A stretch of 64,000 bases of DNA from Modestobacter muralis (GTDB taxonomy: Bacteria > Actinomycetota > Actinomycetes > Mycobacteriales > Geodermatophilaceae): assembly GCF_010682105.1 (NCBI RefSeq), contig NZ_JAAGWH010000033.1, positions 1 through 64,000 on the forward strand, given 5' to 3'. Made by a program: the position numbers and the translations under genes. This document shows, one piece after another, positions 49,013-58,656 of this stretch (its first letter is position 1; each line of letters starts with the position of its first letter). The notes beneath the pieces were generated by a model. It was not told the origin of the DNA and made no database searches. It saw only the letters and a program-made list of their open reading frames with translations.

Positions 49013-49591
49013 GTGCACGCACACCACCGTTTCCCGCCCGAGGGCTTCCCCGGCCGTGGCCGGGCCCGTGGCCGCTCTGCCGACGCCCCACCGCCGGTCG
49101 AGCGCGCCGAGGTCGCCGGCTGGTTCGCCGGCCGGCTGCCCGACGGGTGGTTCACCGGCCCGGTCGAGCTGAGCATCGACCGCGACGAGATCACCGTCGT
49201 GGGCGCCGTCCCCGAGCCCGACGCCGGTGACGGCGACCCGACCGCGGCCCGCGCCGGCCGCATCGCCCGCTTCCGCGAGCAGACCCGCGGCCAGCGGATG
49301 GAGATCGCCGACGCCGCCCAGGCCCGTTACGGCCGGTCGGTCGCCTGGGGCGCCACCTGCGGCGACGTCCGCGAGGTGTTCACCACCCTGTCGGTGCCGG
49401 TGATGACCCGGCTGCGTCAGCCCGAGCGGATGGTCCTGGACACCCTGGTCGACGCCGGGGTCGCCCGGTCCCGGTCGGAGGCGCTGGTCTGGGCCGTCCG
49501 GCTGGTCGGTGAGCACAGCGACGACTGGCTCACCGAGCTGCGCGAGGCCATGGCCCACGTCGAGGAGGTCCGCGCCCGCGGTCCCCGCTGA
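49013..49591 (+). CDS. Conserved actinobacterial protein with ribbon-helix-helix-like C-terminus
   Basis: A 192-residue protein of no assigned function. N-terminal part: ERAEVAGWFAGRLPDGWFTGPVELSIDRDEITVVG, then a helical middle (ARFREQTRGQRMEIADAAQARYGR). The C-terminal SVPVMTRLRQPERMVLDTLVDAG followed by VARSRSEALVWAVRLVGEH looks like a strand and two helices of a CopG/RHH domain. The ribosome binding site AGGAGG (49002-49007) is perfect. The TGATTACA tandem repeat upstream is a plausible autoregulatory site. The DNA-binding role is inference. Confidence 0.72.
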   Translation: MHAHHRFPPEGFPGRGRARGRSADAPPPVERAEVAGWFAGRLPDGWFTGPVELSIDRDEITVVGAVPEPDAGDGDPTAARAGRIARFREQTRGQRMEIADAAQARYGRSVAWGATCGDVREVFTTLSVPVMTRLRQPERMVLDTLVDAGVARSRSEALVWAVRLVGEHSDDWLTELREAMAHVEEVRARGPR

Positions 49592-49633
49592 CGGTCCGCC
49601 GGGCCCGTCGCCGGACAGGGGACACTGGGCCGC

Positions 49634-50884
49634 GTGCCTGAGACCGCAGACCCGACCGACACCGACGTGCTCGTGGTCGGTGCCGGTCCGGCCGGCTCCG
49701 CGGCCGCGGCCTGGGCCGCCCGGGACGGGGCCGACGTCGTCCTGGCCGACGCCGCGGTGTTCCCCCGGGACAAGACCTGCGGCGACGGGTTGACCCCGCG
49801 GGCGATCGCCGAGCTGGACCTGCTGGGGCTCGGAGACTGGGTCCGCGGGCACGCCCGCAACCGCGGTCTGCGTGCCGCCGGGTTCGGCCAGGAGCTGCTG
49901 CTGCCCTGGCCCGGCGGCAGGCTGCCCGACCACGGCGGCGCGGTGCCCCGGACGGAGCTCGACGCCGGCATCCGGCAGGTCGCGCTGGACGCCGGCGCGA
50001 CGCCGCTGGAGGGCGCCCGGGCCGTGGACGTCGAGCGCGACGGCGACCGGGTGTCCGCGGTGGTGTTCCGCCGTCCCGACGACTCGACGACGACGGTGCG
50101 CTGCCGGAAGCTGGTCGTGGCCGACGGCGTCCGCTCCCCGCTGGGCCGGGTGCTGGGCCGGGAGTGGCACCAGGACACCGCCTACGGCGTGGCCGCCCGC
50201 GGCTACGTGACGTCGGGCCGCAGTGACGACGAGTGGATCTCCTCCCACCTCGAGCTCCGCGGCGCCGAGGGTGAGCTGCTGTCCGGCTACGGCTGGGTCT
50301 TCCCGCTGGGCGCGGCGGCCGGCGAGGTGAACGTCGGGGTCGGCACGCTGGCCACCGAGAAGCGCCCGGCCGACGTGCGGCTGCGCAGCCTGCTGGAGCT
50401 CTACACCGACCAGCGGCGCGAGGAGTGGCAGATCGAGGGCGCCGTGCGGGCCCCGGCGTCCGCCCTGCTGCCCATGGGCGGGGCCGTGTCCGGGGTGGCC
50501 GGGCGCAACTGGGCGCTGGTCGGGGACGCCGCCGGCTGCGTCAACCCGCTCAACGGCGAGGGCATCGACTACGGCCTGGAGACCGGCCGCTCGGTGGTCG
50601 GGCTGTTCGGCGAGGACGACTGGTCGCAGGCCTGGCCGGCCACCCTGCGCCGGCACTACGGCGAGGCGTTCTCCATCGCCCGCCGGCTGGCCGGGCTGCT
50701 CACGGTCCCGCGGCTGCTCCCGGCGGCCGGCCCGGTGGGCATGCGGTCGAAGCTGCTGATGACCGTGGCGCTGCGGGTGATGGGCAACCTGGTCACCGAG
50801 TCCGACCGGGACGTCGTCGCCCGCGCCTGGCGGCTGGCCGGCCGCGCGTCCCTGCGCCTGGACCACCGCCCGCCCTTCACCTGA
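49634..50884 (+). CDS. Geranylgeranyl-reductase-family flavoprotein (MenJ-like)
   Basis: A 416-residue FAD enzyme. The Rossmann motif VLVVGAGPAGSAAAAWAARDG is followed by the family sequence PRDKTCGDGLTPRAI, and the second FAD motif is ALVGDAAGCVNPLNGEGIDYGLETG. Relatives saturate prenyl chains of menaquinone (MenJ), chlorophyll or archaeal lipids. In an actinobacterium a menaquinone substrate is most likely, but this is inference. GTG 49634 has GACACT 7 nt upstream (leaderless type). Confidence 0.87.
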   Translation: MPETADPTDTDVLVVGAGPAGSAAAAWAARDGADVVLADAAVFPRDKTCGDGLTPRAIAELDLLGLGDWVRGHARNRGLRAAGFGQELLLPWPGGRLPDHGGAVPRTELDAGIRQVALDAGATPLEGARAVDVERDGDRVSAVVFRRPDDSTTTVRCRKLVVADGVRSPLGRVLGREWHQDTAYGVAARGYVTSGRSDDEWISSHLELRGAEGELLSGYGWVFPLGAAAGEVNVGVGTLATEKRPADVRLRSLLELYTDQRREEWQIEGAVRAPASALLPMGGAVSGVAGRNWALVGDAAGCVNPLNGEGIDYGLETGRSVVGLFGEDDWSQAWPATLRRHYGEAFSIARRLAGLLTVPRLLPAAGPVGMRSKLLMTVALRVMGNLVTESDRDVVARAWRLAGRASLRLDHRPPFT

Positions 50885-50885
50885 G

Positions 50886-50965
50886 GAAGGACCCCCGTGC
50901 CCCTGTGGCCCTCCTGCAGGGGCCCGCCGCGAGTCTGCGAGCGGTGGGGGGCAGGAGGGTCCTTC
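50886..50965. terminator. Long imperfect inverted repeat filling a convergent spacer
   Basis: GAAGGACCC (50886-50894) pairs with GGGTCCTTC (50957-50965), and pairing continues inward with small bulges; GGCCC/GGGGCC forms an inner stem. It exactly fills the gap between two convergent genes. It shares GCGGTGGGGGGC with the hairpin at 4-48. Confidence 0.6.
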
Positions 50966-50966
50966 A

Positions 50967-51794
50967 TCAGACGAAGGGCGAGTTGAAGATCGTGAAGTGG
51001 ACGGCGATGTAGTGGCAGGCGGCGGCCACGATGGTCATCGCGTGGAAGACCTCGTGGTAGCCGAAGGTGCCCGGCCACGGGTTGGGCCGCTTCATCGCGT
51101 AGGCGACCGCGCCGATGCTGTAGAGCACGCCACCGACGGCCAGCAGCACCATCGCCGTCACGCCGACCTGCTGCACGATGTCGACCAGCACGAACAGCGC
51201 CGCCCAGCCCAGGCCGAGGTAGATCGGCACGCCGAGCCAGCGCGGGGCGTGCGGCCAGACCAGCTTGAGCGCGACGCCCAGGGCGGCGCCGGTCCAGACC
51301 CCGGCCAGCAGCCACCAGCCGGTCGGTTCGGGGACGGCCAGGAAGGCGAAGGGCGTGTACGTGCCGGCGATGAACACGAAGATCATCGAGTGGTCCGCGC
51401 GCTTCATCCACTTCCAGCCGCGCGGTGACCACCGCCGCCGGTGGTACAGCGCGCTGACGCCGAACAGCCCCAGGATGGTCAGGCAGTAGAGGGTCACCGG
51501 CCACCCGGCCCGCGCCCCCTGCGCGAACGCCAGCGGGATGAGCACCGCCCCGGCGACGATCGAGCCGAAGAAGGCGAACAGGTGCAGCCAGCCGCGCATC
51601 CGCGGCCGGGTGTCGGGGTGGTCGTAGTCGGCGTCGCCGTAGTCGGTGAGCAGGTGCTCGCCCTGGTGGGTGAGGGCCTCGACCTGCTCGCCCTCCTCCC
51701 GGACGACCGTCAGCGCCTGGCCGAGCGGGGCCTCGAGCTCGGCGCCGTCGGCGGTCACCCGGACGTCGTCCCCGCGGTGTGAGGAGGAGGTCAT
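50967..51794 (-). CDS. Hemolysin III / PAQR family membrane protein
   Basis: A 275-residue protein with a soluble N-terminus of about 65 residues and seven helices. PAQR signatures: SALYHRRRWSPRGWKWMKRADHSMIFVFIAGTYTPF and the C-terminal FGYHEVFHAMTIVAAACHYIAV with the His residues that bind zinc. Function in bacteria is unclear. ATG 51794 has TAACCT 6 nt upstream (leaderless). It is divergent from the Z-isoprenyl synthase, as in mycobacteria (Rv1085c/Rv1086, from memory). Confidence 0.88.
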   Translation of the reverse strand: MTSSSHRGDDVRVTADGAELEAPLGQALTVVREEGEQVEALTHQGEHLLTDYGDADYDHPDTRPRMRGWLHLFAFFGSIVAGAVLIPLAFAQGARAGWPVTLYCLTILGLFGVSALYHRRRWSPRGWKWMKRADHSMIFVFIAGTYTPFAFLAVPEPTGWWLLAGVWTGAALGVALKLVWPHAPRWLGVPIYLGLGWAALFVLVDIVQQVGVTAMVLLAVGGVLYSIGAVAYAMKRPNPWPGTFGYHEVFHAMTIVAAACHYIAVHFTIFNSPFV

Positions 51795-51800
51795 GCCCCG

Positions 51801-51806
51801 AGGTTA
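51801..51806 (-). promoter_or_regulatory. Leaderless -10 element of the hemolysin III gene
   Basis: TAACCT on the minus strand, 6 nt before ATG 51794. Confidence 0.45.
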
Positions 51807-51897
51807 GGCAGCCCCCGGGTCGCCGTCATCCCGAGTGGACTGTGAGGTCGCCGGGAGCCGCGCCGGGCCGCCGCCAGCCGTCCGGGGGACGGGGACC

Positions 51898-51903
51898 TAC
51901 TGT
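51898..51903 (+). promoter_or_regulatory. Leaderless -10 element of the Z-isoprenyl synthase gene
   Basis: TACTGT ends 6 nt before GTG 51910; no Shine-Dalgarno. Confidence 0.5.
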
Positions 51904-51909
51904 GGGGTC

Positions 51910-52689
51910 GTGGGGCTGCGCGCGAGGATCCGGGACGCGCTCACGGTCGTCTACGAGCACCGGCTGGCCCGTGGGCTGGTGGGTGCCGACACGCCGCGGC
52001 ACGTGGGCGTGATCATCGACGGCAACCGCCGCTGGGCGAAGGCCATCGGCCTGGAGGACGTCAGCGAGGGCCACCGCCGCGGCGCGGACAAGATCGCCGA
52101 CCTGCTCACCTGGTGCGACGAGGCCGCGGTCGAGGTGGTCACCCTCTTCCTGCTCTCCACCGACAACCTCACCCGGCCCGAGCCCGAGCTCACCCCGCTG
52201 CTGCGGATCATCGAGGGCGTCGCGCAGGACCTCGCCGGACCGGCGCGGCGCTGGCACCTGCGCGCGGTCGGCGCCCTGGAGCTGCTGCCGGACGAGACCG
52301 TCGCCGTCCTCACCCAGTCCGAGCACGACACCCGCGACCGGCCCGGCGCCACGGTGAACCTCGCGGTCGGCTACGGCGGGCGGCGGGAGATCGCCGACGC
52401 CGTCCGGTCGCTGCTGGCCGAGCACGCCGAGCGGGGAACGACGCTGCCGGAGCTGATCGAGGTGCTGGACGCCGACCACATCGCCGAGCACCTGTACACG
52501 CGTGGTCAGCCCGATCCCGACCTGGTGATCCGCACCAGCGGCGAGCAGCGGCTGTCGGGCTTCCTGACCTGGCAGACCGCGCACTCGGAGTTCTACTTCA
52601 CCGACGTCTACTGGCCGGAGTTCCGCCGGGTCGACTTCCTGCGCGCGCTGCGGGCCTACGCCGCCCGGCACCGCCGCTTCGGCAGCTGA
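51910..52689 (+). CDS. Isoprenyl transferase, short-chain Z-isoprenyl diphosphate synthase type (Rv1086-like)
   Basis: A cis-prenyltransferase of 259 residues. It has HVGVIIDGNRRWAK (catalytic Asp), LFLLSTDNLTRP, NLAVGYGGRREI and IRTSGEQRLSGFLTWQ with FTDVYWPEFR. The N-terminal VYEHRLARGL and the overall pattern are closer, from memory, to the mycobacterial Rv1086 enzyme than to the long-chain UppS. Rv1086 makes (2Z,6E)-farnesyl diphosphate, a precursor of decaprenyl phosphate. Pairing with a hemolysin III gene supports that. Chain length is inference. Confidence 0.88.
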   Translation: MGLRARIRDALTVVYEHRLARGLVGADTPRHVGVIIDGNRRWAKAIGLEDVSEGHRRGADKIADLLTWCDEAAVEVVTLFLLSTDNLTRPEPELTPLLRIIEGVAQDLAGPARRWHLRAVGALELLPDETVAVLTQSEHDTRDRPGATVNLAVGYGGRREIADAVRSLLAEHAERGTTLPELIEVLDADHIAEHLYTRGQPDPDLVIRTSGEQRLSGFLTWQTAHSEFYFTDVYWPEFRRVDFLRALRAYAARHRRFGS

Positions 52690-52733
52690 GGCCCCGGGCC
52701 TTGTCCGGCGCAACCGGCTGGGAGACTGCAGAC

Positions 52734-53951
52734 ATGGCAGCCGGTGCGGTCGACGTCCCCCTGGAGTACGTGCGGCTGGGGCTGCGCTTCGACCGGCTGG
52801 AGCCCGGGTTCGTCGATGCCTACACCGGCGACCCGCGGGTGCGGGCCCAGGTCGCCGACGAGCCGGCGCCCACCGCGCCGCAGCTGCGCGACCAGGCCCG
52901 CGGGCTGCTGGCGGAGCTCGACTCCGCGGCCCTGCCGGCCGGGCGCACGGCGTTCCTGCGCGGGCAGCTGACCGGCCTGGAGTGCTCGGCCCGCAAGCTG
53001 GGTGGGGAGCCGGTGGGCTTCATCGACGAGGTCGCGGCCTACTTCCAGGTGCAGGTCGGCCTGGGCGACCCGGCCGAGTACGCCGCCGCGCACGCCGAGC
53101 TCGAGCAGCTGCTGCCCGGCAGCGGCAACCTGGCCGAGCGGTACGCGGTGCACCGCCGGCGCGAGGAGTGCCCGCCGGCCAAGCTGGAGACCGCGGTGCA
53201 CGCGCTGTCCTCGGCGCTGCGCGACCGGGTCCGGGCGCAGTACGGGCTGCCCGAGGCCGAGACGGTGACCTACGAGGTGGTCACCGACAAGCCGTGGTCG
53301 GGCTTCAACTACTACGAGGGCGACTTCCACTCGCGGGTGGCGATCAACGCCGACCTGCCGCACCGGCTGAGCCAGCTGCCGCACCTGGTGGCGCACGAGG
53401 CCTACCCCGGCCACCACACCGAGCACTGCCGCAAGGAGGTCGGCCTGGTCGAGCGTCAGCACCACGTCGAGCACACCGTCTTCCTGGTCAACACCCCCGA
53501 GTGCCTGATGGCCGAGGGGCTGGCCGACCTCGGCGTCGAGGCCGCGATCGGCGAGGGCTGGGGCCCGTGGGCCGCCGAGGTGCTCGGCGACCTCGGGCTG
53601 CGCTTCGACGGGCACCTGGCCGAGCGGGTCGCCGCCGCCGCGGCCCCGCTGAACCGGGTCCGCCAGGACGCCGCGATCCTGCTGCACGACCGGCGCGCCG
53701 ACCCCGACGTGGTCACCGCCCACCTGCAGCGCTGGGGCCTGGTCAGCCACGACCGGGCGGTGCAGCAGTTGCGCTTCCTCACCGACCCGCTGTGGCGGGC
53801 CTACATCTCCACCTACGTCGAGGGCTACGACCTGCTCGCCGCGTGGCTGGCCGCCCGGCCGGCCGGGCAGCCGGTGGCCGACCGCTTCCTGCGCCTGCTC
53901 GACGAGCCGCTGACCCCGGCCGGGGTCAGCGCCGAGCTCGCGGCCGCGTGA
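52734..53951 (+). CDS. DUF885 family protein (putative metallopeptidase)
   Basis: A 405-residue cytoplasmic protein. HEAYPGHH starts at residue 221 and TPECLMAEGLADLG follows at the spacing expected for a zinc site (HExxH plus a downstream Glu), as in the DUF885 clan near M32/M3 peptidases. Substrate unknown. ATG 52734 has GAGACT 6 nt upstream. The small membrane protein gene overlaps its stop. Confidence 0.82.
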   Translation: MAAGAVDVPLEYVRLGLRFDRLEPGFVDAYTGDPRVRAQVADEPAPTAPQLRDQARGLLAELDSAALPAGRTAFLRGQLTGLECSARKLGGEPVGFIDEVAAYFQVQVGLGDPAEYAAAHAELEQLLPGSGNLAERYAVHRRREECPPAKLETAVHALSSALRDRVRAQYGLPEAETVTYEVVTDKPWSGFNYYEGDFHSRVAINADLPHRLSQLPHLVAHEAYPGHHTEHCRKEVGLVERQHHVEHTVFLVNTPECLMAEGLADLGVEAAIGEGWGPWAAEVLGDLGLRFDGHLAERVAAAAAPLNRVRQDAAILLHDRRADPDVVTAHLQRWGLVSHDRAVQQLRFLTDPLWRAYISTYVEGYDLLAAWLAARPAGQPVADRFLRLLDEPLTPAGVSAELAAA

Positions 53952-54124
53952 CGCGCCGGACGGCGGGGGAGCGGCGCACGCTGGGCCTGTGGACGGCGGG
54001 CTGGCTGCTGCTCTTCCTGGTCCTCGGGCTGCTGTGGGTCGGGGACCTGCCCCTGATGTGGCCGGTGCTGCTCGTGCCGGTGGTCTGGGCGGCGGTCGCG
54101 CTCCGGCCCCGCCGGGACGGCTGA
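53948..54124 (+). CDS. 58-residue membrane protein
   Basis: GTG 53948 overlaps the DUF885 stop (GTGA). The product has a short basic N-terminus (TRRTAGERR), two hydrophobic helices (LGLWTAGWLLLFLVLGLLWV and MWPVLLVPVVWAAVAL) joined by a short GDLP turn, and a basic end (RPRRDG). No family recognised. The overlap and clean helical hairpin argue that it is real. Confidence 0.6.
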   Translation: MTRRTAGERRTLGLWTAGWLLLFLVLGLLWVGDLPLMWPVLLVPVVWAAVALRPRRDG

Positions 54125-54167
54125 ACACGGTCGACTTCCGTCGGTGCCCGGGTGGACACTGCGCGGC

Positions 54168-55156
<989 letters not shown>

Positions 55157-55160
<4 letters not shown>

Positions 55161-55942
55161 CCACCACCACGAGCGAGCTCGCGACCAGCAACCTGGCCCG
55201 GGACACGTACACGGTCTTCGCCCGGGCCATGCGGATGTCGCTGCGCAACCCGGCCTGGCTGGTGATCAGCCTGATGCAGCCCGTCCTGTACATCCTGCTG
55301 TTCGGCCCGTTGCTCGAGCCGCTGTCCGGGCAGCTGGGGGCGGCCAACGCCTACCAGGTGTTCGTCCCCGGGATCCTCGTGCAGCTGGGCATCTTCGGTG
55401 CGCTGTTCGTCGGGTTCGGGCTGATCGCCGAGTACCGGGCCGGGGTCATCGAGAGCCAGCGGGTCACCCCGGCCAGCCGCACCGCGCTGTTGCTGGGCCG
55501 GGTGCTGCGCGACGTCGTCGTCCTGCTGGTCCAGGGCACGCTGCTGGTGCTGGTCGCGATCCCGCTCGGGCTGCGGGCCCCGCTGCTCGGCGTCGTCGCC
55601 ACGCTGGTGGTCATCGGCCTGCTGGGTGCGGCGTTCGCGTCGGTGTCCTACGCACTCGCCCTGACGCTGAAGAGCGAGGACGCCTTCGCCCCGCTGCTCA
55701 ACGCCGTCGTCCTGCCGGTGCTGCTGCTGTCGGGGATCCTGCTGCCGATGACGCTGGCCCCGGGCTGGCTGCAGGCGGTCAGCGACGTCAACCCGCTCAA
55801 GCACGTCGTGGAGGGCACCCGCTCGCTGTTCGACGGCGACTACTCCAGCGGCACCGTGTGGTGGGGCCTCGGGCTGACCGTCGCGATGGGCGTGGCCGGG
55901 TGGTGGTTCGGCGTCCGACGTTTCCGGCAGGAGTCCAGCTGA
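55157..55942 (+). CDS. ABC-2 type permease, DrrB family (second system)
   Basis: A 261-residue protein with six helices; YRAGVIESQRVTPASRTALLLGR is the ABC-2 coupling region and SGILLPMTLAPGWLQAVSDVNPLKHVVEG the C-terminal family block. Coupled to the ATPase by ATGA overlap. Substrate unknown. Confidence 0.92.
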
Positions 55943-56006
55943 CGAACTCACTCGCTCCTGTCACACGATCGCGTGTCAGGGGGGTGTTCCTGTCGGTGGG
56001 AACGCC

Positions 56007-56012
56007 TAGCGT
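56007..56012 (+). promoter_or_regulatory. Possible phoH promoter
   Basis: TAGCGT 153 nt before the phoH start implies a leader of about 145 nt. The leader holds a purine-rich stretch but no clear riboswitch. The ACACG/CGTGT dyad near 55963-55976 lies upstream of the proposed -35. Confidence 0.35.
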
Positions 56013-56164
56013 CCGGGGTGGAGGACGAGCTCACCTCGTCGTCCACGGGAGGCCCGGTTGGTGCGACGGAGTTCGTCTACCAGAGGGGCCGCGTCCTGGC
56101 CCCAGCGCCGGGGCCCGGCCGCCTTCGAGCCGGGGCGCGCTGTGCGCCCCACGGGAGCCGATTC

Positions 56165-57460
56165 GTGACCACGCGCCGCACGTTCGTCCTCGACACCTCC
56201 GTCCTGCTCTCCGACCCGGGCGCGCTGCTGCGCTTCGAGGGGCACGACGTGGTGCTGCCCCTGGTGGTCATCAGCGAACTCGAGGCCAAGCGCGACCACC
56301 CCGAACTCGGGTGGTTCGCCCGGCAGACGCTGCGCGCGCTCGACGACCTGAGGGTCCTGCACGGCCGGCTGGACGCCCCCGTCCCGGTCGGTGACGCCGG
56401 CAGCACGCTGCACGTCGAGCTCAACCACAGCGACTCCTCGGTGCTGCCCGCCGGCTTCCGCAACGACAGCAACGACAGCCGGATCATGGTCGTGGCGCTC
56501 AACCTCCGCGCGGACGGCAAGGACGTCTGCCTGGTGACCAAGGACGTGCCGCTGCGGGTCAAGGCCGCCGCCCTGGGCTTGCAGACCGACGAGTACCGGG
56601 CGCTGGGCGCCGTCGACGCCGGCTGGACCGGGATGACCGAGCTGGGGTTGGAGGAGGAGGAGATCCAGGCCCTCTACGAGCACGGGACGGCGCACGTCCC
56701 GGCCGCCGCCGAGCTGCCCACCCACACCGGGCTGGTGCTGATGAGCGGGCGGGGCTCGGCGCTCGGGCGGGTGGCCCCGGACAAGTCGGTGCGGCTGGTC
56801 CGCGGCGACCGCGACGCCTTCGGGCTGCACGGCCGCTCGGCCGAGCAGCGGATCGCCCTGGACCTGCTGATGGACCCCGAGATCGGCATCGTGTCGATGG
56901 GCGGTCGCGCCGGCACCGGCAAGTCCGCGCTCGCGCTGTGCGCCGGCCTGGAGTCGGTGATGGAGCGCCGGGCGCACAAGAAGGTCGTCATCTTCCGGCC
57001 GCTGTACGCCGTCGGTGGCCAGGAACTCGGGTACCTGCCGGGCGGCGGGGACGAGAAGATGGCGCCCTGGGCGCAGGCGGTCTTCGACACCCTCGGCGCG
57101 CTGGTCTCCGCCGCCGTGCTGGACGAGATCGTCGCCCGCGGGCTGATCGAGGTGCTGCCGCTGACCCACATCCGCGGCCGGTCGCTGCACGACTCGTTCG
57201 TCATCGTCGACGAGGCGCAGTCGCTGGAGCGCGGGGTGCTGCTGACCGTGCTGTCGCGGCTGGGCACCAACTCCCGCGTCGTCCTGACCCACGACGTCGC
57301 CCAGCGGGACAACCTCCGCGTCGGCCGCCACGACGGCGTCACCGCGGTGATCGAGGCCCTGAAGGGACATCCCCTCTTCGCCCACATCACCCTGACCCGC
57401 TCCGAGCGCTCCCCGATCGCCGCCCTGGTCACCGAGATGCTGGAGGACCTCCCGCTCTGA
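56165..57460 (+). CDS. PhoH family protein with N-terminal PIN domain (PhoH2-like)
   Basis: A 431-residue protein. PIN RNase domain at the N-terminus ([18 protein letters not shown], then [17 protein letters not shown]), PhoH ATPase domain at the C-terminus: [11 protein letters not shown] near 247, [20 protein letters not shown] near 350, and LTHDVAQRD. PhoH2 proteins couple ATP-driven RNA unwinding to cleavage and in mycobacteria belong to a toxin-antitoxin pair. No separate antitoxin gene is evident upstream. GTG 56165 has GGGAG about 8 nt upstream. Confidence 0.9.
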   Translation: MTTRRTFVLDTSVLLSDPGALLRFEGHDVVLPLVVISELEAKRDHPELGWFARQTLRALDDLRVLHGRLDAPVPVGDAGSTLHVELNHSDSSVLPAGFRNDSNDSRIMVVALNLRADGKDVCLVTKDVPLRVKAAALGLQTDEYRALGAVDAGWTGMTELGLEEEEIQALYEHGTAHVPAAAELPTHTGLVLMSGRGSALGRVAPDKSVRLVRGDRDAFGLHGRSAEQRIALDLLMDPEIGIVSMGGRAGTGKSALALCAGLESVMERRAHKKVVIFRPLYAVGGQELGYLPGGGDEKMAPWAQAVFDTLGALVSAAVLDEIVARGLIEVLPLTHIRGRSLHDSFVIVDEAQSLERGVLLTVLSRLGTNSRVVLTHDVAQRDNLRVGRHDGVTAVIEALKGHPLFAHITLTRSERSPIAALVTEMLEDLPL

Positions 57461-57466
57461 CCCACG

Positions 57467-57537
57467 TTGCCCGCACTCCGGTCGCTGTGCACGTGGTGCA
57501 GCACGTGCACAGCGACTGAAGACCGTGCAGTGCGGTC
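57467..57537 (+). repeat. Direct repeat copy A flanking the frameshifted gene
   Basis: A 71-nt element aligned without gaps to 58541-58611 (about 51 of 71 identical by my count). It contains a perfect 15-bp inverted repeat (57481-57495 with 57502-57516, arm GTCGCTGTGCACGTG) and a terminal GACCG-TGCAGTG-CGGTC stem. Its right end overlaps the stop codon of the minus-strand gene. Confidence 0.6.
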
Positions 57538-58458
57538 AGCGAGAGCGGCCGAGAGCGCGGGTCCACCGGGCGATCAAGGTGCTCGGTGCGGCCAGTTCCG
57601 CCCAGACCCAGCGGACCACGCCACAGCCCTCGTCCCGCAGGGCGTCCTCCCGTCGTTTCTCCTCGAACACGGCATCCCCGGGGTGCTGGCCGGGCGCAGC
57701 AGCCGGCCGTACTTGACTCTCCCGTCGAACTCCCCGAGGAGTCCGTGCTCGCGCCAGCCGAAGTCGCACCGGCCGACCAGCGTCCCGTCGGACCGGCGGA
57801 CCTCGACCTGCAGGTCCGGGAGCGGCAGGCCGGCGTCCAGCATGAGCGCACGGCTACGGCTCTCACCCACGCTCTCGCTCCGCCGGTCAGCGGCCAGGAC
57901 GACGCGGCGCGCCGACCGGCTGCCCCTGGTGCCGGCCGCGGCATCGAGTGCGGTGCGCAGCTCCTCGGGCGACGTCAGGTCGGCTGCCAGGGCAGCGTCC
58001 GCGACGGCCAGGGCGGCCGGGAAGGGAACGGCTCGGGCGATGTCCAGCACCGTCCGGGCGACGCTGGTGACCGCGGTCCCGTCGACCAGGACGACGTCGT
58101 GGGGTGCCAGACGAGCGACGTGTGACCGGAGCCTGCCCTCATCGCCACTGCGGGCCGGTGGCTGGCGGGTCACGTGCACCTGGCGGAGGGGCAGCCCCCA
58201 GAGCGGCAGGCCGTGCAGGACCGCGGCCGACGCGTGGCTGACCACGCCCGGGACCCGGAGCCCGGCGAGGGTCGCCCGGACCATCAGCTGGTGCCGCTGC
58301 CTGGGGTCCGGCTGAGCTGACCCGACCAGGTAGGCGCCGCGTTGCAGTACCGACCAGTCGCCCCGCCGTCGTCGCCGGCGGATCTCGTCGTCGACCAGAC
58401 CGGCGTCGAGGGCCTGCCGGCGCAGGACGAGGAACGGGGGCTCGGCGGAGGGGCTCAC
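57536..58458 (-). pseudogene. Frameshifted AbiEi-antitoxin-like / DUF559-type protein
   Basis: The frame from GTG 58458 encodes FLVLRRQALDAGLVDDEIRR and WSVLQRGAYLVG, an AbiEi-type winged helix. It continues to RCDFGWREHGLLGEFDGRVKYGRLLRP, an endonuclease-like (DUF559/Vsr-like) C-terminal core. There the frame goes wrong. In the next frame PGQHPGDAVFEEKRREDALR and GVVRWVWAEL continue the family's usual ending to a stop at 57536. One missing base in the C run at about 57688-57693 (plus strand) explains it. Either a pseudogene, a sequencing error or frameshifting. GAGGCT lies 6 nt before GTG 58458. Confidence 0.72.
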
Positions 58459-58540
58459 CACCGCAGCCTCGCCGGACAGCCGGCGTAGCAGGCCCGCGGA
58501 CGACGGTCTGTGGACGGCAGGTCGAGCTGTGGTCGGCGCA

Positions 58541-58611
58541 TTGCTCGCCGTTCGTGTGCACTGCACGTGCTGCAGCGCGGGCAATGAGGCAGAAAGCCGT
58601 GCAGTGCGGCC
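58541..58611 (+). repeat. Direct repeat copy B flanking the frameshifted gene
   Basis: Same length and orientation as copy A. The shared core is TGCACGTGSTGCAGC, and the terminal stem is GCCG-TGCAGTG-CGGC, where an A-T pair of copy A is replaced by G-C. It lies upstream of the gene's start. Confidence 0.6.
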
Positions 58612-58656
58612 GGCAGACGCGGAGCCGGCAGAGCGGGCGCGCGCGGGGGTGTCGGG

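Noticed and set aside
58459-58584. Longer start of the AbiEi-like gene at 58584
   Set aside because: It lies within the flanking repeat; GTG 58458 has the leaderless hexamer and starts next to the conserved domain.
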